Source of the DNA: Neomoorella mulderi
GTDB taxonomy: Bacteria > Bacillota > DSM-521 > Neomoorellales > Neomoorellaceae
NCBI GenBank assembly: GCA_011375465.1
Contig: DRZV01000063.1
Coordinates: forward strand, 1 to 7,480
Direction of reading: 5' to 3'
Length of the DNA stretch: 7,480 nucleotides
This document shows positions 1 through 5,087 of the stretch, piece by piece; the stretch's first letter is position 1, and each line of letters opens with the position of its first letter. The notes under the pieces were generated by a model. That model was not told where the DNA came from, made no database searches, and saw only the letters and a list, made by a program, of their open reading frames with translations. The position numbers were made by a program, and so were the translations under genes.

Positions 1-1
1 C

Positions 2-262
2 CCCAGCCCCCTCCAGAGGATAGACATGGCCCTGGAGCACCTGGAGCTGGCCCTGGCCCATAAAGGAGAAAGAGGGGTCAGGGAGATGAGGAAGGTGCTG
101 CTCTGCTATCTAAAGGGCCTGCCCCGCTCTGCGGAAGTAAAGAGACGCCTCCTGGTCCTGGAGGAGGATCAGCAGGTGAGGGAGCTCCTGCTCGGTTACA
201 GAGAATATCTGGAAAAGGAGGGGAGGGCTTCTTGTTGTTGGGGAGACCAGAACCCTTTATAG
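2..262 (+). CDS. dusB: tRNA-dihydrouridine synthase DusB, C-terminal part (5' end outside window)
   Basis: This is the tail of a DUS-family flavoenzyme, which reduces uridine to dihydrouridine in tRNA using FMN and NADPH. The window begins inside the gene, so only 86 codons are visible; the reading frame is open from base 2 to the TAG at 260-262. What can be seen is the small C-terminal helical domain, with the typical series HLELAL, a KGERGVREMRKVL helix and the CYLKGLPRSAEVKRRLL segment. These match the 'mRKh...Y.kGlp.a...R' signature of bacterial DusB. The catalytic TIM barrel and its Cys lie upstream and cannot be checked. The end overlaps the next gene by 31 bp, which suggests translational coupling. 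The downstream order greA, lysS, 16S rRNA supports the DusB assignment, because dusB sits next to lysS-rrn in Bacillus subtilis. The last ~15 residues are an ordinary variable tail. Confidence 0.85.
   Translation, partial: PSPLQRIDMALEHLELALAHKGERGVREMRKVLLCYLKGLPRSAEVKRRLLVLEEDQQVRELLLGYREYLEKEGRASCCWGDQNPL
215..224 (+). promoter_or_regulatory. strong ribosome binding site inside dusB
   Basis: AAGGAGGGGA at 215-224 matches the ideal Shine-Dalgarno AAGGAGGTGA at nine of ten positions. It lies seven bases before the TTG at 232. It decides between three consecutive TTG codons (232, 235, 238) in favour of the first, and it lies within the end of dusB, so the two genes are coupled. Confidence 0.75.
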
Positions 263-1077
263 ATTTCAAAGAAACTTTTGGACACCTGCCTGAACCCTTG
301 AAGGAACTTTTCCAAAAAGAGGGTATCTCCCCCCAAGGGGTGCTAATAGGGGAGTTCGCCGGAAGGGACGGAGCGGCAGCTATGATAAAGGCTATGGAAG
401 AAGGCCCAGGGCCTATCCTGCCCATAGCCGCCTTGACCGGAGCGGAATACGGAGACATAAATATTTATTTTAAAACCTGGGAGCAGACCAGGAGGGAAGT
501 GGAAAAGAGAGGGGGTAAGCTCCTGCCTCTATTTTTTATGGCCGAGCTTGCCCTGTGGCATGCCCTCAACGGCCGCTGGGTATCCCTCCTGTTCAAGGCC
601 TTTGGTTTTTATACCCCCTGTATAGGCTGTCACACCTACCTGCACCTTCTGCGGATCCCCCTGGCCCGGCACCTGGGGGGGAAGATAATCAGCGGGGAGA
701 GGGTTTACCATAACGGAGATTTCAAGGTAAACCAGACGGAATTGAGCCTATCTTGGTATGGGGAACTGGCCCAGGCCTTTGGGGTGAAACTCCTCCTGCC
801 GGTCAAGGATATAAGGGAGGGGGAAGATATAAAGGCCCTCCTGGGGATGGAATGGGAGCAGGATCAGCAGCAGCTGCGCTGTGTATTGAGCGGGAACTAC
901 AGGGATTGCCGGGGAAAACCCTGGTGGGAACCGGAGTCAGCCCGGAAATACATAGAAATATTTTTAAAGCCGGTTGCTTTCAAAATCCTGGAAGAGGGCT
1001 ACAGGGGCAATTTCTCTTATCTTCAGATAGTCAGGGGGGCGATGGAAGAGCTATGCGGGCAATTTTACTCCTCTTAG
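232..1077 (+). CDS. PP-loop (adenine nucleotide alpha-hydrolase)-like protein with CxxC motif, function unknown
   Basis: Function not recognised with certainty. The 281-residue protein reads like a degenerate PP-loop ATPase (the fold of QueC, TilS, TtcA and TtuA). A first strand and loop at residues 37-50 (VLIGEFAGRDGAAAM) fall where SGGxDS normally lies, and a second strand follows near 62-68. CIGC is at 130-133, and an ISGER segment at 153-157 resembles the 'iasGe/h' stretch of that fold. Further Cys are at 217 (CVLSGN), 226 and 275. CxxC plus one distant Cys is the layout that binds an iron-sulfur cluster in TtcA/TtuA tRNA thiolases; here this is only an inference. The PP-loop Ser is Gly47, so ATP use is uncertain. 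No signal peptide or membrane segment is evident, so it is probably cytosolic. The start is TTG with a strong ribosome site. It overlaps dusB upstream and the phosphoglycerate mutase-like gene by 25 bp downstream. Link to tRNA modification rests on fold resemblance and the dusB neighbour only. Confidence 0.6.
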   Translation: MLLGRPEPFIDFKETFGHLPEPLKELFQKEGISPQGVLIGEFAGRDGAAAMIKAMEEGPGPILPIAALTGAEYGDINIYFKTWEQTRREVEKRGGKLLPLFFMAELALWHALNGRWVSLLFKAFGFYTPCIGCHTYLHLLRIPLARHLGGKIISGERVYHNGDFKVNQTELSLSWYGELAQAFGVKLLLPVKDIREGEDIKALLGMEWEQDQQQLRCVLSGNYRDCRGKPWWEPESARKYIEIFLKPVAFKILEEGYRGNFSYLQIVRGAMEELCGQFYSS

Positions 1078-2309
1078 ACGGGCTAGGGGATAAGCCCTCG
1101 CCGGAGTTGGGAAACCTCACCCCCCTGCAGGCTGCCCGGAAGCCCCACCTGAACCGGCTGGCCGCGGGAGGATGCACTGGGATCCTTGTCCCTTACCGCC
1201 AGGGGGTACCCCTGGGTACGGAAGTGGCCCACCTGCTCCTTTGGGGATACAGCCTGGAGGATTTTCCAGGAAGGGGCTATATAGAAGCCCTGGGGGAGGG
1301 CCTGCCTGTGGAGGAAGGGGCAGTTTATCTGAGGGCTTCCCTGGCGGTGGTCCGAAAGGAAGAGAGGGGTTTTTATATTTTGGGCCGCAGGCCTTCCCGG
1401 AAGCTGACCCCCCAGTTGGTGGAGGAATTCCTGTCCTCTCTACCCCAGACCCTTCAGGGTTACAGCTTCAGGCTCCATTACACCGGGGGCATCGACTTCA
1501 TCCTGGAGATAAAGGGGGAAGTTTCTGATAAAATATCCGAATCCGATCCCTTTGCCGACGGCGTGTACGTGCTGAAGGTGAAGCCCGTGGAGGACCTGTG
1601 TTCAGACCAGGAGGAAGAAGAAAAGGCCCTGGCCACCAGCCGGGCTTTAAACGAATACCTGCTTAAGGCCCACGGTATCTTGGAGAACCTGGGGTTTCCT
1701 GCCAACTTTTTGCTGTCCAAGTGGGCGGGCCGGGCCCGCAGTATACCCTCTTTCAAGGAAAAATGGGGCTTGAGAGGGGTGGTGCTGGCCCAGACCCCCC
1801 TGTTCCGGGGACTGGCCCGCTATGTGGGTATGGATTTCATCCGGATTTCCAGCCTGGCGGAAGGTATAAGGCTTTTACCCCAGCTGGAATACGATTTCAT
1901 CCATCTGCACACCAAGGCCACCGACGATGCCGCCCATACCAAAAATCCGGAAAACAAGGTAAAGGCCATAGAGGAGATCGACAGCCTATTGGGAGAGATG
2001 GTTTTAAACCAGGGGGATCTTTTGATTATCACCGGGGATCACTCCACCCCTTCGGTGGGAACCCTGATCCATAGCGGCGACACTGTGCCCATCCTGTTTT
2101 TCGGGCCCAACGTCAGGGTGGATGAGGTGAAGGAGTTCGATGAGATAAGTTGCTCGCAAGGGCACCTGAGGCTGGAGGGGAAAGATCTCCTGCCTGTTAT
2201 TCTGAATCACCTGGACAGGGCCCTCCTTTATGGGCTGAGATTGGGGGAAAGGATAACCCCCTATATACCCTGTTATGGGGAACTGGAGCCTCTGCTGCCG
2301 GAAGATTGA
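1053..2309 (+). CDS. apgM: 2,3-bisphosphoglycerate-independent phosphoglycerate mutase-like protein, archaeal (ApgM) type
   Basis: This is an alkaline-phosphatase-superfamily metalloenzyme of 418 residues, close to the usual ~400 of ApgM, which interconverts 3- and 2-phosphoglycerate in glycolysis and gluconeogenesis. The metal site opens with LLLDGLGDKP (Asp9), then TPLQAARKPHL (23-33). The nucleophile loop is PLGTEVAHLLLWGY (53-66), followed by GRGYIEALGEGL (73-84). The second metal half is FIHLHTKATDDAAH (283-295), KVKAIEEID (302-310), ITGDHSTPSVGTLIHSGD (326-343) and GHLRLEGKDLLPVIL (370-384). Departures from the family are Thr56 where Ser is the nucleophile, RASLAVV (94-100) where R.NFaTv is usual, and SDPF at 164-167 where DPH is usual. 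The substrate may therefore differ. The frame is open upstream to 753, but ATG 1053 is chosen because it opens exactly at the family N-terminal strand MRAILLLLDG and gives a short 25-bp overlap; its ribosome site (GGAAGAG) is modest. Confidence 0.8.
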   Translation: MRAILLLLDGLGDKPSPELGNLTPLQAARKPHLNRLAAGGCTGILVPYRQGVPLGTEVAHLLLWGYSLEDFPGRGYIEALGEGLPVEEGAVYLRASLAVVRKEERGFYILGRRPSRKLTPQLVEEFLSSLPQTLQGYSFRLHYTGGIDFILEIKGEVSDKISESDPFADGVYVLKVKPVEDLCSDQEEEEKALATSRALNEYLLKAHGILENLGFPANFLLSKWAGRARSIPSFKEKWGLRGVVLAQTPLFRGLARYVGMDFIRISSLAEGIRLLPQLEYDFIHLHTKATDDAAHTKNPENKVKAIEEIDSLLGEMVLNQGDLLIITGDHSTPSVGTLIHSGDTVPILFFGPNVRVDEVKEFDEISCSQGHLRLEGKDLLPVILNHLDRALLYGLRLGERITPYIPCYGELEPLLPED

Positions 2310-2335
2310 GGGGCTTGCTCTGCCCCTCCTTTTTT
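2308..2335 (+). terminator. intrinsic terminator after the apgM-like gene
   Basis: GAGGGGC (2308-2314) pairs perfectly with GCCCCTC (2322-2328) around a seven-base loop, followed by C and six T (2330-2335). The stem starts inside the TGA stop codon. It separates the dusB-to-apgM run from the regulator operon. Confidence 0.85.
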
Positions 2336-2343
2336 GTTACAAT
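2315..2343 (+). promoter_or_regulatory. candidate sigma-A promoter of the regulator operon
   Basis: TACAAT at 2338-2343 matches the -10 consensus at five of six positions. Exactly 17 bases upstream is TTGCTC (2315-2320), a weak -35 with three matches that coincides with the loop of the terminator hairpin. The predicted start is near 2350, about 34 bases before the GTG at 2384. The weak -35 would suit an activated or otherwise controlled promoter. Confidence 0.55.
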
Positions 2344-2346
2344 CTG

Positions 2347-2368
2347 ATGTGCACATAAGTGAGCACAT
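2347..2368 (+). promoter_or_regulatory. tandem-repeat operator candidate upstream of the HTH regulator
   Basis: ATGTGCACAT (2347-2356) is a perfect 10-bp palindrome. A second copy, GTGAGCACAT (2359-2368), matches it at eight of ten positions, with starts 12 bp apart. The outer half-sites also form an inverted repeat ATGTGC-N10-GCACAT. The element lies just after the predicted -10 and over the predicted transcription start, a natural place for repression by the helix-turn-helix protein encoded 16 bp downstream. Binding by that protein is inferred. Confidence 0.5.
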
Positions 2369-2383
2369 AGAAGGGGCTAGGCC

Positions 2384-2914
2384 GTGGATTTAATTCGCAT
2401 AGGAGACAAGGTCATCAGCCGGAAGAAATTGATGGAGCGCATCGGCCAGATTTTAGAATGGCGCAGCCGCGGTCTTTCCCAGCAGGAAATAGCCTCCCGG
2501 CTGGGAGTGGACCGTTCTTTCATTTCCCGACTGGAATCCCTGGGAGAGGTGAGGCGGGGGAAAAGGATAGGGGTGGTGGGCTTCCCCGTGTCCAACAAAG
2601 AAGAGATAGAGGCCATGTTACGGGAAGAAGGGGTGGAGTTCATCCTTTTGATGAGCGATCAGGAAAGGTGGGATTTCGTCCGGCAGAAGAGCGGCCTGGA
2701 GCTGCTCAACGAGATTTTCGACATAATAGCCCGCCTGCGGGAATTGGATTTGGTGGTGGTCATAGGTTCTGATTACAGGATAAGGGTGAGCGAAGCCCTT
2801 TTGGGCCGGGAAGTGGTGGGCTGGGAACTGGGGCCTTCTCCTATAGAGGGGGATAGGCAGGTGGAAGTAGAAAGTCTGCGCCGATTGATCCGCCACTTAA
2901 TCGCAAAGGGGTGA
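2384..2914 (+). CDS. helix-turn-helix transcriptional regulator of the acyl-ACP reductase-like operon
   Basis: This is a cytosolic DNA-binding protein of 176 residues. Residues 31-51 (LSQQEIASRLGVDRSFISRLE) form a clear XRE/sigma-like helix-turn-helix with the 'QxEiAxxLGvdrSxISRlE' pattern. A linker and a second domain of ~115 residues follow (RIGVVGFPVSNKEEIEAML at 61-79, FILLM 86-90, LDLVVVIGSDYRI 121-133). It has alternating strands and helices like a small alpha/beta sensor domain, but I do not recognise a ligand. The start is GTG 2384, with AAGGGG (2371-2376) seven bases upstream. It is first gene of the operon; its stop (2912-2914) lies inside the ribosome site of the next gene. It probably controls its own operon through the repeats at 2347-2368; this is inferred from position and symmetry. 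Whether it activates or represses, and its signal, cannot be read from the sequence. Confidence 0.8.
   Translation: MDLIRIGDKVISRKKLMERIGQILEWRSRGLSQQEIASRLGVDRSFISRLESLGEVRRGKRIGVVGFPVSNKEEIEAMLREEGVEFILLMSDQERWDFVRQKSGLELLNEIFDIIARLRELDLVVVIGSDYRIRVSEALLGREVVGWELGPSPIEGDRQVEVESLRRLIRHLIAKG
2905..2914 (+). promoter_or_regulatory. ribosome binding site deciding the start of the second operon gene
   Basis: AAAGGGGTGA (2905-2914) matches the full anti-Shine-Dalgarno complement AAGGAGGTGA at eight of ten positions and contains the TGA stop of the regulator. It lies five bases before TTG 2920. It directly abuts or includes GTG 2911, which makes GTG 2911 a poor start and TTG 2920 the better one. 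Confidence 0.6.
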
Positions 2915-2919
2915 AAGCC

Positions 2920-3822
2920 TTGAAGCGGGTGGTAAGCATAAGCTTGGGATCTTCCAAGCGGGACCACAAGGTGGAGGCGGAATTTTTAGGAGAAAAGTTC
3001 TCCATAGAACGCCGGGGCACCGACGGAGATCTGGAGAAGATGAAGGCCCTTCTCAGGGAGCTGGACGGCCAGGTGGACGCCTTCGGCCTGGGAGGGATGG
3101 ATCTCTATGTATGGGTGGGGGATAGGCGTTATGTGTTCCGGGAAGCAGCCCAGGTGGCCCGCATACCCCAAAAAACCCCGGTGGTGGACGGCAGCGGCCT
3201 AAAAAATACCCTGGAGCGGGAGGTGATAAATTACCTCCAAGAGCAGGGCATAGTGGACTTTAAGAATAAAAAGGTGCTCATGGTGTGCGCCCTAGACCGT
3301 TACAGCATGGCGGAAGCCATGGAAAAACACGGAGTCCAGGTTACCTGCGGGGACCTTATTTTCGCTTTGGGTCTGCCCGTACCTTTGCGTTCTGTAGGGA
3401 GTTTCCGGAAAGTAGCTCATGTTATAGCCCCCCTGGTATGCCAGTTGCCCTTCAGGTTGCTGTACCCCACGGGCAAAGAACAGGAAAAAAACGATGCCCG
3501 TTATCAGAGGTATTATCATGAGGCGGATATCATCGCTGGGGACTTCCATTTCATCCGCCGACACTTGCCTCCCCATCTACCTGGCAGGATCATCATTACC
3601 AATACTGTAACCCGGGAGGACGTGGAGGAACTCAAAAGGAGGGGCATAAAACTGCTCATCACCACCACTCCCGAGTTTAACGGCCGCTCCTTCGGCACCA
3701 ACGTGATGGAGGGGGTTCTCCTGGTTTTGAGCGGTAAGAGCCCGGACACCGTGACCCGGGAAGACTATCTAAAGCTGCTCAAGGAACTGCAGTTCCAACC
3801 CAGGGTGGTGGAGCTTAACTGA
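2920..3822 (+). CDS. conserved protein of unknown function, partner of the acyl-ACP reductase-like protein (often labelled 'quinate 5-dehydrogenase')
   Basis: The protein has 300 residues from TTG 2920 (303 if GTG 2911 is used). Similar proteins in Clostridia are, as far as I recall, automatically named quinate 5-dehydrogenase, but I see no classical glycine-rich NAD loop and no shikimate-dehydrogenase signature, so I do not accept that as its function. Visible segments, numbered from TTG 2920, are an N-terminal strand VVSISLGSSKRDHKVE (4-19), GGMDLYVWVGDRRYVFRE (58-75), KKVLMVCALDRYSMAEAME (117-135), a likely Rossmann-like strand and helix, ADIIAGDFHFIRRHLP (202-217), IIITNTV (224-230) and LLITTTPEFNGRSFGTNVMEG (245-265). 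The pattern is that of a soluble alpha/beta protein with no signal peptide or membrane helix. It sits six bases after the regulator stop and 12 bases before the reductase-like gene, so the two are probably cotranslated and may form a complex or consecutive enzymes; this is inferred. Confidence 0.65.
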   Translation: MKRVVSISLGSSKRDHKVEAEFLGEKFSIERRGTDGDLEKMKALLRELDGQVDAFGLGGMDLYVWVGDRRYVFREAAQVARIPQKTPVVDGSGLKNTLEREVINYLQEQGIVDFKNKKVLMVCALDRYSMAEAMEKHGVQVTCGDLIFALGLPVPLRSVGSFRKVAHVIAPLVCQLPFRLLYPTGKEQEKNDARYQRYYHEADIIAGDFHFIRRHLPPHLPGRIIITNTVTREDVEELKRRGIKLLITTTPEFNGRSFGTNVMEGVLLVLSGKSPDTVTREDYLKLLKELQFQPRVVELN

Positions 3823-3834
3823 GGAGGGGTTGCC

Positions 3835-4911
3835 TTGTATAAATTCGCCTTTATCATCCACCCCTTAGACGTGCAGGATGTGGCCCGGAAATTCCCCTTG
3901 GCCCGGCGTCTACCTCCCGGGTGGGTGGAAAAAGCGCTGCTTTTTTTGCCGCCGGTAAAGGTATCCCATATAACAGATATCCGCTCCCCTTACAGCCAGA
4001 CAGAAGGCTGGTTTGTAGCCTGCCCCCTGACTACCCGTCAATTTTTGCATTTGCCGGAAGAGTTGGTCATAGATAGGATTATAAGGGCAGGGCGCCTGGC
4101 GGAAAGGCTTGGAGCCCATATTCTGGGCTTAGGCGCCATGACGGCGGTGGTGGGGGATGGAGGACGGACCGTGGCCCAGAATCTCTCCATAGCAGTGACC
4201 ACGGGTAACAGCTACACGGTAGCCACCGCCATAGAAGCCACGGAAAGGGCGGCCCAGGTCATGGAAATAGATCTTAAGCAGGCCAAGATAGCCATAATAG
4301 GGGCTACAGGCTCCATCGGCTCGGTTTGTGCCCGGATTTTAGCCAAAACCTATCCCCATCTGGTGCTGGCTGCCCGCAGCAGAGATAAACTAGAAAGATT
4401 GGCAGAGCAGATAAAAAAGGAAAGCCCTGCGGTCCCGGAGTTTACCACCCAGGTGAAGGAAGCTGTAAAGGAAGCCCCGGTGATCATCACTGTGACTTCG
4501 GCGGAAGAGCCCTTAATAGAGCCGGAAGATCTCCTGCCCGGCGCGGTGGTGTGTGACGTGGCCCGGCCCCGGGACGTGTCCCGCCTGGTGGCCCAGAAAA
4601 GGGACGATGTGCTGGTGATCGATGGGGGTGTGGTGGAGGTTCCGGGTGAGGTGGATTTCCACTTCAATTTTGGCTATCCCAAAGGGCTGGCTTATGCCTG
4701 CATGGCGGAGACCATGATCCTGGCCCTGGAAGGAAGGATAGAGAATTTCTCCCTGGGGAAGGAGCTGACCGTGGAGCAGGTGGAAGCCATTAAAAAGATG
4801 GCGGAGAAACACGGATTCAGGGTGGCGGGTTTTCGCAGCTTTGAACTCCCCCTTTCTTCCGCCCAAGTGGAGGCTATAAAGGCCAGGGCCAAACGGAAGA
4901 AGGCGGTATAA
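3835..4911 (+). CDS. long-chain acyl-[acyl-carrier-protein] reductase-like NAD(P)H-dependent dehydrogenase
   Basis: The 358-residue protein resembles cyanobacterial acyl-ACP reductase (AAR, which reduces acyl-ACP or acyl-CoA to fatty aldehyde with NADPH) along nearly its whole length. Shared features are an N-terminal FAFIIHPLDVQDVARK (4-19), LGLGAMTAVV (97-106) against the AAR 'ISALGGFTSII', and TTGNSYTVATAIEA (122-135) against 'TTGNTHTAYVICRQ'. Then come the Rossmann loop KIAIIGATGSIGSVCARIL (151-169), LVLAARSRDKLERL (176-189), VLVIDGGVVEVPGEVDF (259-275) and YACMAETMILALEGRIENFSLG (287-308) against 'FACFAEAMLLEFEGWHTNFSWG'. Cys289 lines up with the active-site Cys of the cyanobacterial enzyme. 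A basic tail (RAKRKK) ends it. TTG start with GAGGAGGGG (3821-3829) overlapping the previous stop. No aldehyde-deformylating oxygenase gene is nearby, so alkane production is not implied. The natural acyl substrate is unknown; it could also be a shikimate-dehydrogenase-like enzyme of other specificity. Confidence 0.75.
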   Translation: MYKFAFIIHPLDVQDVARKFPLARRLPPGWVEKALLFLPPVKVSHITDIRSPYSQTEGWFVACPLTTRQFLHLPEELVIDRIIRAGRLAERLGAHILGLGAMTAVVGDGGRTVAQNLSIAVTTGNSYTVATAIEATERAAQVMEIDLKQAKIAIIGATGSIGSVCARILAKTYPHLVLAARSRDKLERLAEQIKKESPAVPEFTTQVKEAVKEAPVIITVTSAEEPLIEPEDLLPGAVVCDVARPRDVSRLVAQKRDDVLVIDGGVVEVPGEVDFHFNFGYPKGLAYACMAETMILALEGRIENFSLGKELTVEQVEAIKKMAEKHGFRVAGFRSFELPLSSAQVEAIKARAKRKKAV

Positions 4912-4927
4912 CGAAAGGTGGAGGATC

Positions 4928-4956
4928 TTGACAGGGCAGGACGGCAGGCCTATAAT
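4928..4956 (+). promoter_or_regulatory. perfect-consensus sigma-A promoter for greA-lysS
   Basis: TTGACA (4928-4933), a 17-base spacer and TATAAT (4951-4956) match the housekeeping consensus at all twelve positions. Predicted transcription start is near 4963, giving a leader of about 125 nt before greA. It begins only 16 bases after the stop of the reductase-like gene, with no terminator between, so operon 2 probably also reads into greA. Confidence 0.85.
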
Positions 4957-4969
4957 ACCAGTAACCAAG

Positions 4970-5035
4970 GGGGTTTAAACAAGCACGGACCTCAGGTCCC
5001 GTGCTTGTTGTGGTATCATAGGGGTTTAAAGCACG
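4970..5035 (+). repeat. direct repeat GGGGTTTAAA..GCACG in the greA leader
   Basis: GGGGTTTAAA occurs at 4970-4979 and 5021-5030. GCACG follows each copy, three bases later in the first (4983-4987) and immediately in the second (5031-5035). The first copy overlaps the left arm of the leader hairpin, so the second can compete for the same right arm (CGTGCTT, 5000-5006). Confidence 0.6.
4978..5009 (+). promoter_or_regulatory. strong leader hairpin upstream of greA
   Basis: AACAAGCACGG (4978-4988) pairs perfectly with CCGTGCTTGTT (4999-5009). The stem continues with ACC/GGT and a TCA loop, with one bulged C (4998). It begins ~15 nt after the predicted start of transcription. No T tract follows, so it is not a standard terminator. 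It may stabilise the 5' end or take part in leader regulation together with the second AAGCACG at 5029-5035. Confidence 0.65.
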
Positions 5036-5042
5036 TCTGCTA

Positions 5043-5071
5043 TCCCGGAAGGCGGGGAATATTTTTGTTTT
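5043..5071 (+). terminator. weak terminator-like element before greA (attenuator candidate)
   Basis: CCCG (5044-5047) pairs with CGGG (5053-5056) around a five-base loop, with a possible T-G pair outside. A T-rich stretch with runs of five and four T (5062-5071) follows. The stem is short, so full termination is doubtful; it could be a conditional stop in the greA leader. Confidence 0.3.
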
Positions 5072-5087
5072 AAGGGGAGAAGGCCAG

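Noticed and set aside
78..458. 126-codon open frame on the minus strand
   Set aside because: Pro/Ser-rich shadow of two overlapping plus-strand genes with good ribosome sites and codon structure.
753..1052. Upstream 100-codon extension of the apgM-like frame
   Set aside because: Its translation is Gly/Pro-rich without family similarity and it overlaps the preceding well-formed gene; the conserved N-terminal strand begins at ATG 1053.
2911..2913. GTG 2911 as the start of the second operon gene
   Set aside because: The ribosome site AAAGGGGTGA (2905-2914) overlaps it, leaving no spacing; TTG 2920 has suitable spacing. The difference is only three residues and GTG cannot be fully excluded.
3835..4911. 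A cyanobacteria-like alkane pathway
   Set aside because: Only the reductase-like gene is present; no ferritin-like aldehyde-deformylating oxygenase is encoded in the window and the apparent lifestyle is anaerobic.
4513..4968. 151-codon open frame on the minus strand
   Set aside because: It is antisense to the acyl-ACP reductase-like gene, which has clear family motifs; the minus-strand product is low-complexity His/Pro/Leu-rich and has no ribosome site that I can see.
4978..5009. Leader hairpin as an intrinsic terminator of the upstream operon
   Set aside because: No T tract follows the stem (TTGTGG...), and on the minus strand only three T follow; kept as a structured leader element instead.
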